NCBI RefSeq assembly: GCF_019399895.1
Contig: NC_091865.1
Span: forward strand, 1,989,001-2,053,000
Source: Cardiocondyla obscurior
Taxonomy: Eukaryota > Arthropoda > Insecta > Hymenoptera > Formicidae
Direction of reading: 5' to 3'
DNA length: 64,000 nucleotides
Shown here piece after piece: positions 34,746 to 46,173 of this stretch. The translations under genes and the position numbers were made by a program. The notes below the pieces were generated by a model. The model saw only the letters and a program-made list of their open reading frames with translations, was not told where the DNA came from and ran no database searches. Numbering within the stretch: the stretch's first letter is position 1; each line of letters opens with the position of its first letter.

Positions 34746-36780
34746 ATACGTAAGCATACTTAAACGCGAGGGCAGGGAAAAAGATCGCCCGCATTAGATG
34801 AAATCGAACGTGTCGTTCAGCGGCGTCTTGGCGGAATACGGCCTGCGCCGAGGGATCAAGTCGGATCATCCTTAGCCGAGCGATGCAATCTAAGGAACGG
34901 GGCTCACGTTTCGAGATCGGGCGCGTCCGAGAGAGGGAAAGAGCTCCGCGTTCGGTTTCGCTGCTGAAGCCGCCGCGTCTGGCCGGGAAAAAGGAAAGAG
35001 TGTAACGTCCCGCGCGCGTAATTAAGAACCAAAGGGTGGGTATGGGACAGAAAAGCCGGAGGAAAAGAGAAGGTAAAGGGGCGGTATTTGAGAAGGGGGT
35101 ATATGGGGGTTTAGACATCGATCGGGCTGGACGTGTGTGCCAGCCTGCACGTGCACGTGCGTCGTACGTGTATACATAACCACCACACGCCGCCACCTGG
35201 CCAGTCCCGCGTGGGCAGGATGGTGCGAGTCGCCGTTACAAGAGCGGGCGAGGGTGAAGCAGGGGGATGCGAAGGAGGGTGTAGAGCCGCACGAGGCAGA
35301 GGGACCGAGGGTGGTTCGGTTGGCCCCGAACCTACCCTAAATCGAAGAAGCATGGGACACACCCTGGAAGAAAATGGGAAGTGGGGTAGTTGGCGCGGGT
35401 GGCCGGGCAAGGATGGGATACCTCTGCACAATCTCTCTCTTTCTCTCATTCTTCTTCTCTTTCTCGTCTCCGTTTCATCCCCTCGTCCTCTTCTCCCTCG
35501 TACTCGATGCTCTCCTGCAGCCTCAGCCTCCCTCTTCCACCTGCCGACCCTGCTGCTCATCCTCCTTCACCATCCCCTTCCTTCCTCCGATATCTTATTT
35601 CGTTCTCTCACCCTCCTCTCGCCACGGGCGAGCCACCTCATTCCACCGAGCCGGCTGAAGGCGCCCGGCTGCCCTCGTCTCTCATCCCCCGTTCCCAATC
35701 CCGCGCCCTCCACCATCGACACGCCAATGAGGGCCACCCCGCGACAGGGCAGGTGTGCGAGCCACAATGGAAGACGCTGTAGAGACAGCCGCGGTAAAGA
35801 GAGAAGACCAACGGACTCGCGAGTAGCCGCGGATGAGAGAGTAAGAAAGGATCTTTTCCCGCTCGACAAAGAGAGAAAGAGAGAAAGAAAGAGAGAGAAA
35901 GAGAGAGTGAGAGAGAAAAGCAGAAAATCTGTAAAAGAAAGCGAGACGAAAACGAGAGGAAAAGAGCAGATACAGTGAAAAGTAGAAAGAGAAATGTGGA
36001 AAGAAAGTATGAGAAGCAGCAACATTGAGAAAAAAAGATGATAGAGCGAGAATGAGATGCTGGAACAGAAAGAGAGAAGCGGCAAGACGAAAAGAACGAG
36101 GAGGTGCGCGAGAGGTCGTAGAAAAGAGAGTCCAGAACAGGACAGTGAGAGGCGGCAACGCCCATTTTTTGATAAGCTAGTTACCCGCCGCCACCCTGCC
36201 GCGAAAGGGGCAGAGGGTAGCTCTCTGGCACAAGGCGGCAAGAGGCGCGGCGGCAGGAGGTCGAGTTGGCCGAAGGGCGAGGGACGGGGGGAAGAAGGGG
36301 GGGGAGGGCAGGTAGGAGCAAGGAGAGTGGCACGGGGGAGGATGGTCGGGTACGCGGCGGGTGTCGGGTTCTACGGAGATCAATAACTGCATAAAAATAA
36401 AGTGAGGCTCTGGCCCGCTACCTTTAACCCACCGCCCCCCTCCTAGTTCTCTACCTTCACCTTTTCCTCCACTTCCGCGGCGCCAACGGCGGCGGTGGCG
36501 GCGGCTGCTTCGTTCTCCTTCGTTCGACGCCCCTCCGCGTCGTTGCTTCTCGCTACGCAGCAACGTCTTTCCAACACTATGCTATCCCCTCATCGTCGCA
36601 CTCACCCCCTGTGCCGTCGCCTCCAACCTCCCGCCTCCAATGAGAATCCGGAGGTTATTGCCTGTATTTTCTTAAGGGATGAATTCTCTGCGAGGACCGC
36701 TACCGCCACCTTTGCCAACTGCCTCGCTGCGAGAAGGGGCAAGAGAACGGAGTAACTGAAAGTTGGGGGTCGCGTTCGCG
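34746..36780. promoter_or_regulatory. 2-kb CpG-rich, low-complexity block
   Basis: The largest composition anomaly. Up to 35400 it is CpG-rich, with overlapping CACGTG E-boxes near 35148-35158. 35421-35640 is almost pure C/T on the + strand, and 35785-36170 is almost pure A/G. Frames of 94-281 codons overlap on both strands (for example + 35133-35978, - 35567-36241). The translations switch from Ser/Leu/Pro-rich to Lys/Arg/Glu-rich exactly where base composition switches, so they reflect composition, not proteins. The block is probably a promoter/5' UTR region or a GAGA-type regulatory block. Confidence 0.45.
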
Positions 36781-38419
36781 ATGGATGGGACGGGGTAGGT
36801 GCCGGTGGCCGGTGTAGTCCGCTTTCGATGTATGCGACCCGTTAAGTTTTCGTGATGTTCGCAACGATGCGCGACGGAGGGGGTTGATCAATTTTCTGAT
36901 GGAGATGTCGTGCCGGATGGATTGCGTTGTCTGCGGCCTCACGCGTGACACTTTAGACACGCGTCGAGATGCATGATCGAGGGTCGAGGAGACAAGAATA
37001 GTGAAATAGGAAGTTTGTTTTTGAATATTTATCGAGGGCAATGTGTCTCAATCGTCTGTTACAATAGGATTGATCAATCGCACGCATACAGCTTGTAAGA
37101 CATGCGCTAACAGAAATGTTTCAAACTCGAAATGTTTACGAAATTTTTGATCGACAATATGCAAGTATTTTTTTTAACGTCCGTACATGTACGGAAGTAC
37201 GATATATAAAATGTATATTTAATAGTATCTGCAGAAAATATCGAAAACTTGAACGTTCTGTGCGAGCTATAAATGTATTAAGAAAACGCACACAATTTAA
37301 AAGCAATTTTTTAAGCAAAATTCTGCAGACCCGCCCAATAATGTTAATATATTTAATATTAGTAATATTAGTGACTGTTATAAAAAAACCACGTAGTGCA
37401 TCAACACGTAAATAATCAGCTTAAAAATTATCTAACGAAATTAACACATGGTAATTAGTAAATCTTCCGTCGTAACGTGCAAGATATAATTCGATCCCTG
37501 ACAGAAACATTAGCCGTTTCATTATGAAAGAAAGAAAGAAAAAAAGAAACTACATTTTCACCATTATTTCTTCGTTTCTCCCAAGATCCACTCTGCATAA
37601 TTAACGACACTCGAATTTGCCGGTATAAAACCGTAAAGGCCGTTCAAGCATAAACTACACAATCAATTAATCACCGATTAGTATCATTTATCCCCAGATC
37701 ACGATTGTTATCGCTTCGTTGGTTCGAAAGTATTGTCTTCCGTAGAGAGAAAAAAAAAAAAAAAAGAGAGAGAAAGAGAGAAAGAGAGAGGAAAAAATAA
37801 GAGGGGAAGAAAGCGGCTGCCTCGTCGTCGCTGCTGCGCCTCGTGCTTTCCACCCCCGAGCCACGTCGGGGATAGGGTCAATGCCCGATCACGTGGCAAA
37901 AAGGGCGAAAAACGCTTCTCGGTGAGTAACGGTGGGAACGAAGCGAGGGAGGAACATGAGCAAAGGCAGCGGACATAGAAGTTCGAGGAGCGGAGAAGCC
38001 GAAAACGTGACAGCATCGCCCGGACCACGTAGCAACAGGCATCTGTTGCAGTAGAAGACCCGATAGATACCCGGCCGCTACCGTCTACTTGCATCTGGCG
38101 TTTCTGTGTACGGAGCAAGTGCCCGGATGTGCGCGTGTACCGCACACAACGCCGCATCCACATGCACGGATATTCAAGAGAAAAGAAATAACTTGCCAGG
38201 TTGCGACTCTGCATTCGAAGATAGTACGTGATATCATTGCGCGTGTATGCATATATGTATAAATCGTAAGATTAATTTGTTCATGTAAAAAGAGACGCTT
38301 TTGAATAGGAATATCTAACGTCGATAAGCTTTATAATGCAAAAACTCATTGTGCAATTTTTTTTTTTTATTAATTTTTCTGTAATACTTTATTTAGATAG
38401 AGCGCGTTCACCATTTTTT
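36781..38419. other. non-coding stretch
   Basis: AT-rich 37020-37740, with a 14-bp palindrome CCGTACATGTACGG near 37181-37194. A purine run at 37747-37790 leads into a CpG-rich patch to 38200. Frames up to 168 codons here are low complexity. No gene is supported. Confidence 0.45.
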
Positions 38420-38529
38420 CGGCATTGCCGAAAGGGGAACCATGCCGCGTCAATACGGCACGATTGGTCGCCTAAACCAAAGGCCTAAGCGGCCAATGTT
38501 AGGCTGTAAGCCCCCTCCTGTTTAGAAGG
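38420..38529 (+). repeat. GC-rich dispersed repeat, partner at 21908-22011
   Basis: Second copy of the repeat that ends in CTCCTGTTTAGAAGG, about 16.5 kb from the first and in the same orientation. It carries an extra GGCCTAAGCGGCC segment, itself a small GGCC inverted repeat, and so may be the more complete version. Confidence 0.7.
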
Positions 38530-38737
38530 AACTCGTGATATAACGTTATAAAATGGTAGAGATGGCTCAAACTCGGACGCTTGAGAATTATTAAATTTAC
38601 AATATTTGACAAAAATTTACAATCAAATAAAAATCGCAATAATGCAACGCGACTATATAAATAGTAATTTTTATCTTGCTATACACTGCACGCGATATGA
38701 AGTTCCGATGTAACCATGAAAGTAAATTGTTTCCGTA

Positions 38738-38786
38738 TAACGTTTATCGGATATATATAGTAAAGCGTAATAACGTTTATCGGATA
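38738..38786. repeat. short direct repeat, period 33
   Basis: TAACGTTTATCGGATA occurs at 38738-38753 and again at 38771-38786. Possibly a small tandem duplication. Confidence 0.6.
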
Positions 38787-41700
38787 GACATTTTTCTTTG
38801 CGTTAGAAAAATTTTTTACTTATTTATTAATTTTTTTTTTTTAATTTAAAGTGCTACCGTTTCGTCCTAGCTGGGCTTTAACGCGGATATTGAATTTAAA
38901 TTAGTTTTTTTTTTTTTTTTCCACCTAATAATTAATATTTAATTTAGTCGTAACATACTTCTTGAAAAATTGATTACAATTTAACGAGTTAATCGTATTT
39001 ATCCCGTTAGAAAATAAAAGTAACACGCAGGATTATGCATTTACATAACGGATAACATGAACTCCTATACGGCGAACAATGAATGAGACGGACAGTTACA
39101 TAAATCTTGTATACATCTACTACGACATGTGGAACGCGAATACGCGGCGCGGGGAGGGAAAAGTTTCTGTCCGTGGGATTATTCGCCCTTATCTTATATG
39201 GCGATTCTACTTTGCAGCTATCACCGCAACGGCGCCGTTATAGCCTCATAATAAATAACGGCGACAAAGGTCTCTCTTATTATGTCGTTTTAAACAATAC
39301 TTCTCGCGGACAATGAGTCGCAATTATTACTATCCTTTTCTCACCGCGGATTATGCGAGCTCGTTTAACGCGAGCTTAGAATACGATCGCGCGTCGCGAA
39401 TAAACGGCGAATAAATGTGAGTCGCGTCGCCGTTGTAATGCCGCGTGGAGAGAGCAAGTGTCTTTCTCTCTCTCTCTCTTTCCCCGTCTCTCTTTTTCTG
39501 CGTATGCATCGTGTACTCGCACCTGCCGAGACGAGTCACTTCATTTAGTAACTGCGTTTCTGAGCGCGGATTCCCGTCAGTTTATTGTGGCGAAAAACAA
39601 CGTTCTCTGCGCTGTTAAACTGCGACGGGCCACGTCTGGACACGTCGCCGGCCAAGATATTACTTTAATTTTAACGATAAATTTAATGGGCCACTTCTTC
39701 TAAATTCTCTAATAAAGTCTGTAACGTAAGTCGTTGATTGACCACTCGACACCCAAGATCCCTCAATGTCTTTGCGAGAGATTGAAAAACTCTTTAAAAT
39801 AAATTTACTTCAAGGAATATCGGTTATGTATTATATAACGACAAAAAGAATTAACCGAGAGTGAAACGTAATAAACTCTATAAACGATTTTTTTTTTTCT
39901 ATTTTTTTTTTTAGATTCCCAGGCGATATTTTTAGCGGTGCGCTGGCTCACTTAGCGATCTGATCTCATTACTATTATAACGCGTAAAAGTATTCATTAT
40001 CATTATCATTGATCAAGACAAGTTCTGCTTATATCGAAGAAAACTTGTCTACCTCTCGATATCGGGATATCGAATAATTTCAAGGTGCAAATAATTAAGC
40101 GCGTCGATCGATGAAAGCCGTGTGAAACGCGGATAAAGCGGAGCAAACGCATGGAGATATATGAAAAGGATGCAATTAAAATAGCGGAATCGTACGGTCG
40201 CGATGCGTGCCCGTAATGGTAAGGTGAACGCTACAAAGCGTGCGCTCGCTAGTCCGTTTACGCAAGAAAAAGAGAGAGAGAGAGAGAGAGAGAAGCTGTT
40301 GATCGGCTGTAAATGCAACAGAGGCATACTTGCCACTCTTGCCGAGGAATTTCATCGTCTTACGTCGTTTCGCTGGATCCAGCCGCAGCGGCCGAGTATC
40401 CGCGTGCGCCTGTCCTTGTAGATTCTAATTCTAAATCCGTCTCTCTGAACCTCTCTCTATCTTTCGAGCAGCCGATTGGAATGCATTAGCAATGGTTTTA
40501 AGAACCTTGAAGCCACCCGACCACGTTTGAAAGTAAGCTGCACAATTTCTTACCCACCGGCGTGTCACCACTTAGGATAATCGTTCCCGCGTGTGTTACA
40601 CCGCGATATGTGTGAAATCTGCCCACCGTTCGTTATTGCCGATCGTAATTTACGTCGGCGTAGGTAACACAGTTGTTGCGCCAACGTTGCGAAAATAGAC
40701 AACGCGCATTCAGAATCGGGAGGGCTTGCGTTTATTCTTTTCAAAATTTTTTTTTTGTCGTTTCTTTTATCTTTTGTTATTTTTTTATTTTTTTAATTTT
40801 TTTTTTTTGTTATCAACAAACACTTTTCATGGCAATATTGATTTGACGTTATCTCTTTTCTCTTTGTCATAAAAATTCTGCAATTCCTCGAATAAAGCTA
40901 TCTGTCTGTCCGTTGCTTGCATCACAGCTAGTCTTAGAATATAAAAGAATTTTATTCGAGAATGTTTGCGATTCTTCTTACGTTCTACTTGAGCTTTTTT
41001 CTGCAGTTGAGAAAAAGTTATTATATGAAAAAAAAAAAAAAAGAGAGAAAAAGAAATTGCAATAAAGATACTTTATTATTATATCTCGACGTGATTAGAT
41101 AACGATAACGTCCGACTGACAGAAAATTCTACCGCAAACTGGATATTTATCAATATCTATCTCAATGAGATCTTAAACAAATACTTCTTCATAAACTTTT
41201 TCATGTGAAAATCGTTTTGCAATACTGATATATATTTCCTAGAATTGCAATAAAGTTTGAGAACAGAGTGGATCGTTGAGGGCAAAACGATAAAATTCAT
41301 TGGTAAAAGAAATTTCCATTTTCTTCAAATTCCTCGAGGACAAGTGATTATTTTCTGTTGAAGATCCTGATGATTAATCGACAAGTATCGATTGGAATAA
41401 ATTAAAATAACGGCGGTTATTAACAGGTTCTCGCTCTCAAAAATTTTTGAATGATTTTCAAATTATTTGCTTCTTGGCGGAAAATTCAATATCGCGGCGG
41501 GAGCGCCGAAACGCTTTGCTCTGATTCTGATATAATGAGATAGCCAACTGGTACGTTTAACCGTGTAATTAAGCGATATTTAATCGTGTTGATCCGATAG
41601 GCGAGATAACGTGAATATAGATAAGCCTTGCGAGCGTATGTGAGATCGGAATTCGACTTCGACCAACGACGCATGACACGACCTTAAGTGCGCTCGCAGA

Positions 41701-41955
41701 ATACTACCACTCCCGGGACAGCAAAAAAGAAGCTCGCGGAACACAATTAAATCAGAGTTGCTTGCTGCGTTGCGTTAGAGAATTTCGCTCGAGCAGGGAA
41801 CGACGTTGCATCGTCATTACATTCACCGGCATTGCCGTTCACGAAGAAAATTTACTGCGGACGCGACGATAAAGGAACGTCACAAAATACGTTACAAAAT
41901 GCACGGAGAAGGGCTCGGAATCGATCTAACAATTTTAATCGAATTTTAAAACGCG
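38787..41955. other. AT-rich non-coding stretch
   Basis: Contains an AG run (40271-40293). A 9-bp hairpin AGACAAGTT / AACTTGTCT lies at 40016-40050, with CGATATC/GATATCG just after it (40057-40072). T-rich runs occupy 40747-40808. CpG-richer patches (39100-39640) have no recognisable gene. Confidence 0.5.
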
Positions 41956-42420
41956 ACTAATAGAGTAATACGGTAAAATGCCGTATCACCAGTCTTGTAC
42001 TAAGTTCGTTATACCCGTATGTAAACCTGCAGAAATTCCGTGGTAAACGTGACTCGAGCGAATCTACGCGGTTTAATCGAAGAGCAACTTCGATAGTCGC
42101 AGGCGTCGCGTCGGTTACCGCGATAGAGGCCCGGCTCCACAACGTTGATATTTTCAACCGTCGCCGATTGGCCGTTTCCAACCGAACGATCGGCGATCGC
42201 GATTGGGCACGGCCGCAGGTAGCAAAACTGCAGGACGCGAGGAGCCGCAACGGGAAGCGCGCGGCGGCTACCGAGCAAGAGCGGCTTCTAAACCGGTCGT
42301 CATAAAAAGCCGACCTGGCCTTCGGGGCGGCCATTTTAGAACGTTCTAACATTTGACGGTCGCGCAGGCCTCAGCGGACTGCCTAATAAGCTGGCCGTTA
42401 ATCTATAATTAATCACGTGT
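41956..42420. promoter_or_regulatory. CpG-rich patch with ATTGG boxes
   Basis: CpG-dense. ATTGG occurs near 42167 and 42200. A 14-bp palindrome TTAGAACGTTCTAA at 42336-42349 contains GAAnnTTC, the heat-shock element core. The minus-strand frame 41957-42352 (131 codons) is Arg/Ser/Ala-rich with no domain. This is promoter-like in composition only. Confidence 0.25.
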
Positions 42421-43089
42421 AGGAGCGACACCCAGAATGATATGGAAATCGACGATCGGGCCGCGTATACGTCGACTACGAATCGCGCCGGGCACACCAA
42501 GTATTTCCTCTCAGCTTCCTTACGAAATCCCGGACGCTTTAAACGAGACTTTGCGAATGTGTAAATCGATATCTCGGTCGAAGACGTGGTACCGAATGGA
42601 AAGACCGCTACTGCTTTGACTCACTATTCATTGAACATTTGATATTAGGCTGCGCTCCGATAAGATGATTTTGGTAATCTAACTTTAATGAGAGACGGGA
42701 GATACTGAATAAGATTAAGATTGTAACCCGCTTTGCGCTTCGACATATGGTTTAACATTAAGTGAAGATACACCGAAGGTATACCGGTGAAGCAATCAAT
42801 ACAACGGCAGTTTAGGTGCGCCTCTTCCGGGTCGCGCGATCCGTTCACCGAGGACCACACGTAGACAGTTCGAGTATTCGGAGGTGGAGGTCGGCATTCA
42901 GGTGTACTTACTGGGGGCTTAATGACTTCGGTGAATAGCCTCGCCCGCTAGGTTGCCTCGACTAAATGAAGGGAACGGCTCTTAGCAACGAAGATGGCAT
43001 ACAGTTTCCCTACACTGTTGCTTAGTTGAGCTAGAACACCCTGTGTATATAGCCGAACCTACTATTTTGGTGATAGATCGAGCTTGTCT
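42421..43089. other. non-coding stretch
   Basis: Mixed composition. A small hairpin GGCT...AGCC lies near 42927-42951. No gene is supported. Confidence 0.4.
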
Positions 43090-43203
43090 CCTATAAGCGA
43101 TAACATTTTTTAATATCTTAGGTACGTTCTCCGAATATTATATGTCTATTTAATATACGGAGAACATACCTAAAATATTAAATAACGTTATGTGCTTATA
43201 AGG
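43090..43203. ncRNA. 114-nt long hairpin, pre-miRNA-like or MITE
   Basis: The arm 43090-43140 pairs with 43151-43203 around a 10-nt loop. I count about 45 pairs. The runs are TATAAGC, ATAAC, TTTAATAT, TTAGGTA, GTTCTCCG and ATATTA with their complements, broken by single mismatches, one small bulge and one small internal loop. This is much stronger than random AT-rich DNA gives. It may be a microRNA precursor of the longer insect type or a short palindromic mini-transposon. No mature sequence is recognised and no clear target-site duplication was found. Confidence 0.35.
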
Positions 43204-44891
43204 TCGGGACATCGACGTATCGTTATAGAAAAGAACGACTACCAAGTAGATCGTTGATCACGGTTTAATTAAATCGCAACGAACTATCCCGAAAACATGC
43301 AGGTTAATTGCGCGACTGTTTCCATCGCGAGTAAATCGATCGCGTAAAATATCCAGCTTCGACAATTAGCTATTGCCCCGTGTCATTACTCGCGCACGGT
43401 TTGGTAATCGTGGACACGTTCATAAAAAGAGGAATCCTCCAGTAATTATTTATTACCCGGTATATTGTCACCGCGCGCAATTTCTCATTTCCTTTCGTAT
43501 TAACCTCTATACATATAGCCGCGGCGAAAATACGTGACTTTCGACATCCACGTCGTATTTCTGGCTATTACTGCTTCGCCGGTATTCGAGAAAAAAAAAA
43601 AAGGCAAGCGGCGAGACCTCGCGAAAACGATTCGCGCCGATGATGCAGTCGACCGCGATAAAGAGACGTAGAGGGGAGGGCTAAGCCGACGTCAAAGATC
43701 CGTGTCGCTCGACGAAAAGTCGGAACAAGGGGACATCTCACGACTAGCAAGGTAAGAACGGCCGTGTCGCGCGTTCGACACAGAATGGCCGATGCCGACG
43801 AAACTTTCCACGTACCCAACGATCGTGTGCAAGAGCGAGAGACACGTCGGGCCCCGGATTATTCTACCTCTCGCGCGCACGGTCCTCCGGTCTCCGAGTC
43901 CCCCGGTTTCGTCCCGCCTCTCTCCCCGTCTTTATTACCATCGGTGAGCGCTCTCCTCTTCTCATCACGGTCGACGAACAGCCGTGCGTGAGCTCCTACT
44001 TTTTGTCGGCCGACGACCGGCCCAGGCCGCCGGGTTCTCAATGATCTTGTATGGTATAGCGAGAAATTCATGCGCCGTTCATATATACTCGGCGACGAAG
44101 CGATTGTAAGACGCGCTGCTTTGATGAAGAACGAGAAATTAAATTTTTGCAATGTGCATCATTGAGCACCGAACAATAATCTTAAGACGGTGGGCAATTT
44201 GTCTTCGGTATCTGCGCGAAGCACGCGTACATATTTGCGCGAAGGCGCTTCAAAGTTCCGTTCAGAGAGCATGAGTGTAGGAAAATCATAAATACGTTTC
44301 GCACTCGAGGCGAAGATGCAAATGGGCTAAAACTGGACGTTTGACGTATGCTTGTTGATCGAAAACAGTTTTTTTTTTTTTTTTTTTTTTAACCGAACGC
44401 TAATACGAGCACCTTGTGATTGCCGCGAAACTTAAAATTACTCGTGGAAATTCACGACCCTACGCTGACGCCCGTTGCACCTGCCGTCATTAAGCGTGCA
44501 TGCGCGCGGGGAAAAAAAAATTATTATTGTAATGTCTCCGCTGAGCAGGCGTGGCAAAGTATATCTGAAAAATTGTTTAATAATCGTGCAAAGCCACTGC
44601 GAGGAACGCGCGATACGTAACGAAACGGATACGTCGCTGCGAAACGAGCATAATATCGGTCTCCGTTATCGTCGGATGCACTTTAGGCTCGCAATTCGGT
44701 GCCCCCCTCTGTGCTCGCTACAAAGAGTTCGTTTACCCCGTTTATACGTGCGCGCGAGGCCGGCCGCTATCGGTCGATTCAAGCACGACATTCGACGAAT
44801 GTCGAGAAACGAGAGCGACGAGATAAGCGGGATTTAAGGCGCGATCTAAAACCCCCTTCGGACGGACGGACGTCCGTCTCTGAGTGTATTG
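43204..44891. other. non-coding stretch
   Basis: Mixed, CpG-richer at 43560-44030 and 44600-44880. Poly-T lies at 44369-44390 and the palindrome GACGGACGTCCGTC near 44865-44878. Frames of 60-120 codons have no recognisable domain. Confidence 0.45.
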
Positions 44892-45170
44892 CACCCAAAA
44901 AAAAATATAATTAGGATAATCATAATTTGACTGTAAAAAAAAAAAATTAAAAAAAGGACCAACAATATTTTTATAATAACTTTAACTATGCAAATTAATA
45001 AATTATAAATTAAATTATTACAACGCTGGCTTTATAAGTTAAGCGCGACCCAGCGTAAGACCTTAAAAAATTAAATTGTCGACGTCTATTTTAAATTTAA
45101 TTTTAAATTCAAAATTAAGTTTAATATAATTGCGAGAGATAATTATTTACCTATTTAATTTAACTATTTC
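44892..45170 (+). repeat. dispersed AT-rich repeat, partner at 61769-62055
   Basis: Starts CACCCAAAAAAAAATATAAT and aligns in direct orientation with 61769 onward. Shared words in order are AAAAATATAATT, GGATAA-CATAATTTGAC, an A run, GGACCAACAA, TTTTTATA, ACTTT-ACTATG, AAATTATAAATTA and TATTACAA. The first 135 bases match well. A weaker match (AGAGATAATTATTTACCTAT) near 45134 suggests the copies continue. The sharp CACCC start in both suggests a transposon end. The family is not recognised. Confidence 0.7.
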
Positions 45171-45960
45171 CCACGTTGTGTTTTTAAAAATTTTGGATGG
45201 TTTGAATTGCGACTGATAATCGCTCGTTAATTAAAAAGTTATCAAGCACCGCGGTTATATCGCACTGTCAAATTATGTTCACGCGCAACACACTTACTCC
45301 GTATTTCTCCGAAGTTACGATAAGATAATTCTGAAAAAAATTGTTGACATTCTCCGTCATTAGTTCGCAGACGATGAAAGCCAGTCGATCGGTGTATATA
45401 TGTGATAAAAAAGAAGAATAAAAAAAACATTTGCAATTTTACGATACTTCTCACCGGAACGCGCACATACGCACACAAAGGTAATCAAGTCGTGCTCGTA
45501 GCTAAATATTATTACGTACAATTTTTCCTTTAAAATTAGCAACCACAAGTTCACCGCGACTTCGCTTAGTTTAATTGATAAATCCCTCCCAACCATGTCG
45601 CGTTTACTAAAAGTTTGCTTTTAAATCGCAGAATTATGAATTGCGACGACAGATTTGAAAAAGTCTCACATGCCTGCGCGTTTTTGCGCTTGAATAAATT
45701 ATATCGATGACTCCGGCACGGAGTCAAACAGATCAGGATCATTTTTACGTACGCGGCTCATACAAACGTACGACGGGTGCGAAAAATGAGGGAAGGAGAG
45801 AAGTGGAAGGGGGGAAAAAAAAATTAATTATGCAATTATCCGCATGACACTGTAAAGTAGGTCTATACCAACGAGTTTCGCCATCGGAGCGCGCTAATAT
45901 ACGCGCGACAGAATTTCGAAACGGCCGTTTCACAGTGTGAGAAAAGAACGCTTTATTGAC
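45171..45960. other. non-coding stretch
   Basis: AT-rich to mixed. No gene or repeat is recognised. It leads into the hairpin pair. Confidence 0.45.
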
Positions 45961-46077
45961 AATTGTAACATTTAATTAGTATGTCCAGACAAAGACGGTA
46001 CTTCTACCAGGTCGTCCTCGATCTCGAAAATCGCGAAGACCGTCTTTACCTGAACATATTAATTAAATATTAAAATT
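45961..46077. ncRNA. 117-nt hairpin, strong pre-miRNA candidate
   Basis: The arms 45961-46004 and 46035-46077 pair with about 38 base pairs. The uninterrupted runs are AATT, TAA, ATTTAATTA (plus a G-U), TATGT, CAG, AAAGACGGT and CTTC, separated by single or double mismatches and one bulged A. The 30-nt loop can form a small inner CGAT/ATCG stem. Mismatch spacing resembles a microRNA duplex. The reverse complement of the 3' arm (TAATATGTTCAGGTAAAGAC) loosely resembles miR-8, but the seed differs and it would sit on the wrong arm, so no family name is given. A mini-transposon is the alternative. Confidence 0.45.
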
Positions 46078-46089
46078 ATATTGAACTTC

Positions 46090-46173
46090 AAAATCGCCGA
46101 CTTGACAGCCGACGTTGACTCTCGCTTGGCGTGAAGCAAGCCAAGCGATAGAAAACTAATCAGTGTCGATTTT
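46090..46173. ncRNA. 84-nt hairpin next to the previous one
   Basis: TCGCTTGGC pairs perfectly with GCCAAGCGA around a 9-nt loop (46131-46139). At the base AAAATCG pairs with CGATTTT, and the middle is imperfectly paired. It begins 12 bases after the end of the 117-nt hairpin. Two adjacent hairpins of this size are what a microRNA cluster looks like. The weak middle pairing lowers confidence. Confidence 0.35.

Noticed and set aside
35133..35978. 281-codon open frame, the longest in the window
   Set aside because: It spans a pyrimidine-rich to purine-rich switch, and its residues switch with it from Ser/Leu/Pro to Lys/Arg/Glu. Several other frames on both strands are open in the same place. 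No domain is seen.
46041..46060. Reverse complement resembles miR-8
   Set aside because: The seed differs at three positions and it would lie on the 5' arm, while miR-8 is a 3'-arm microRNA.
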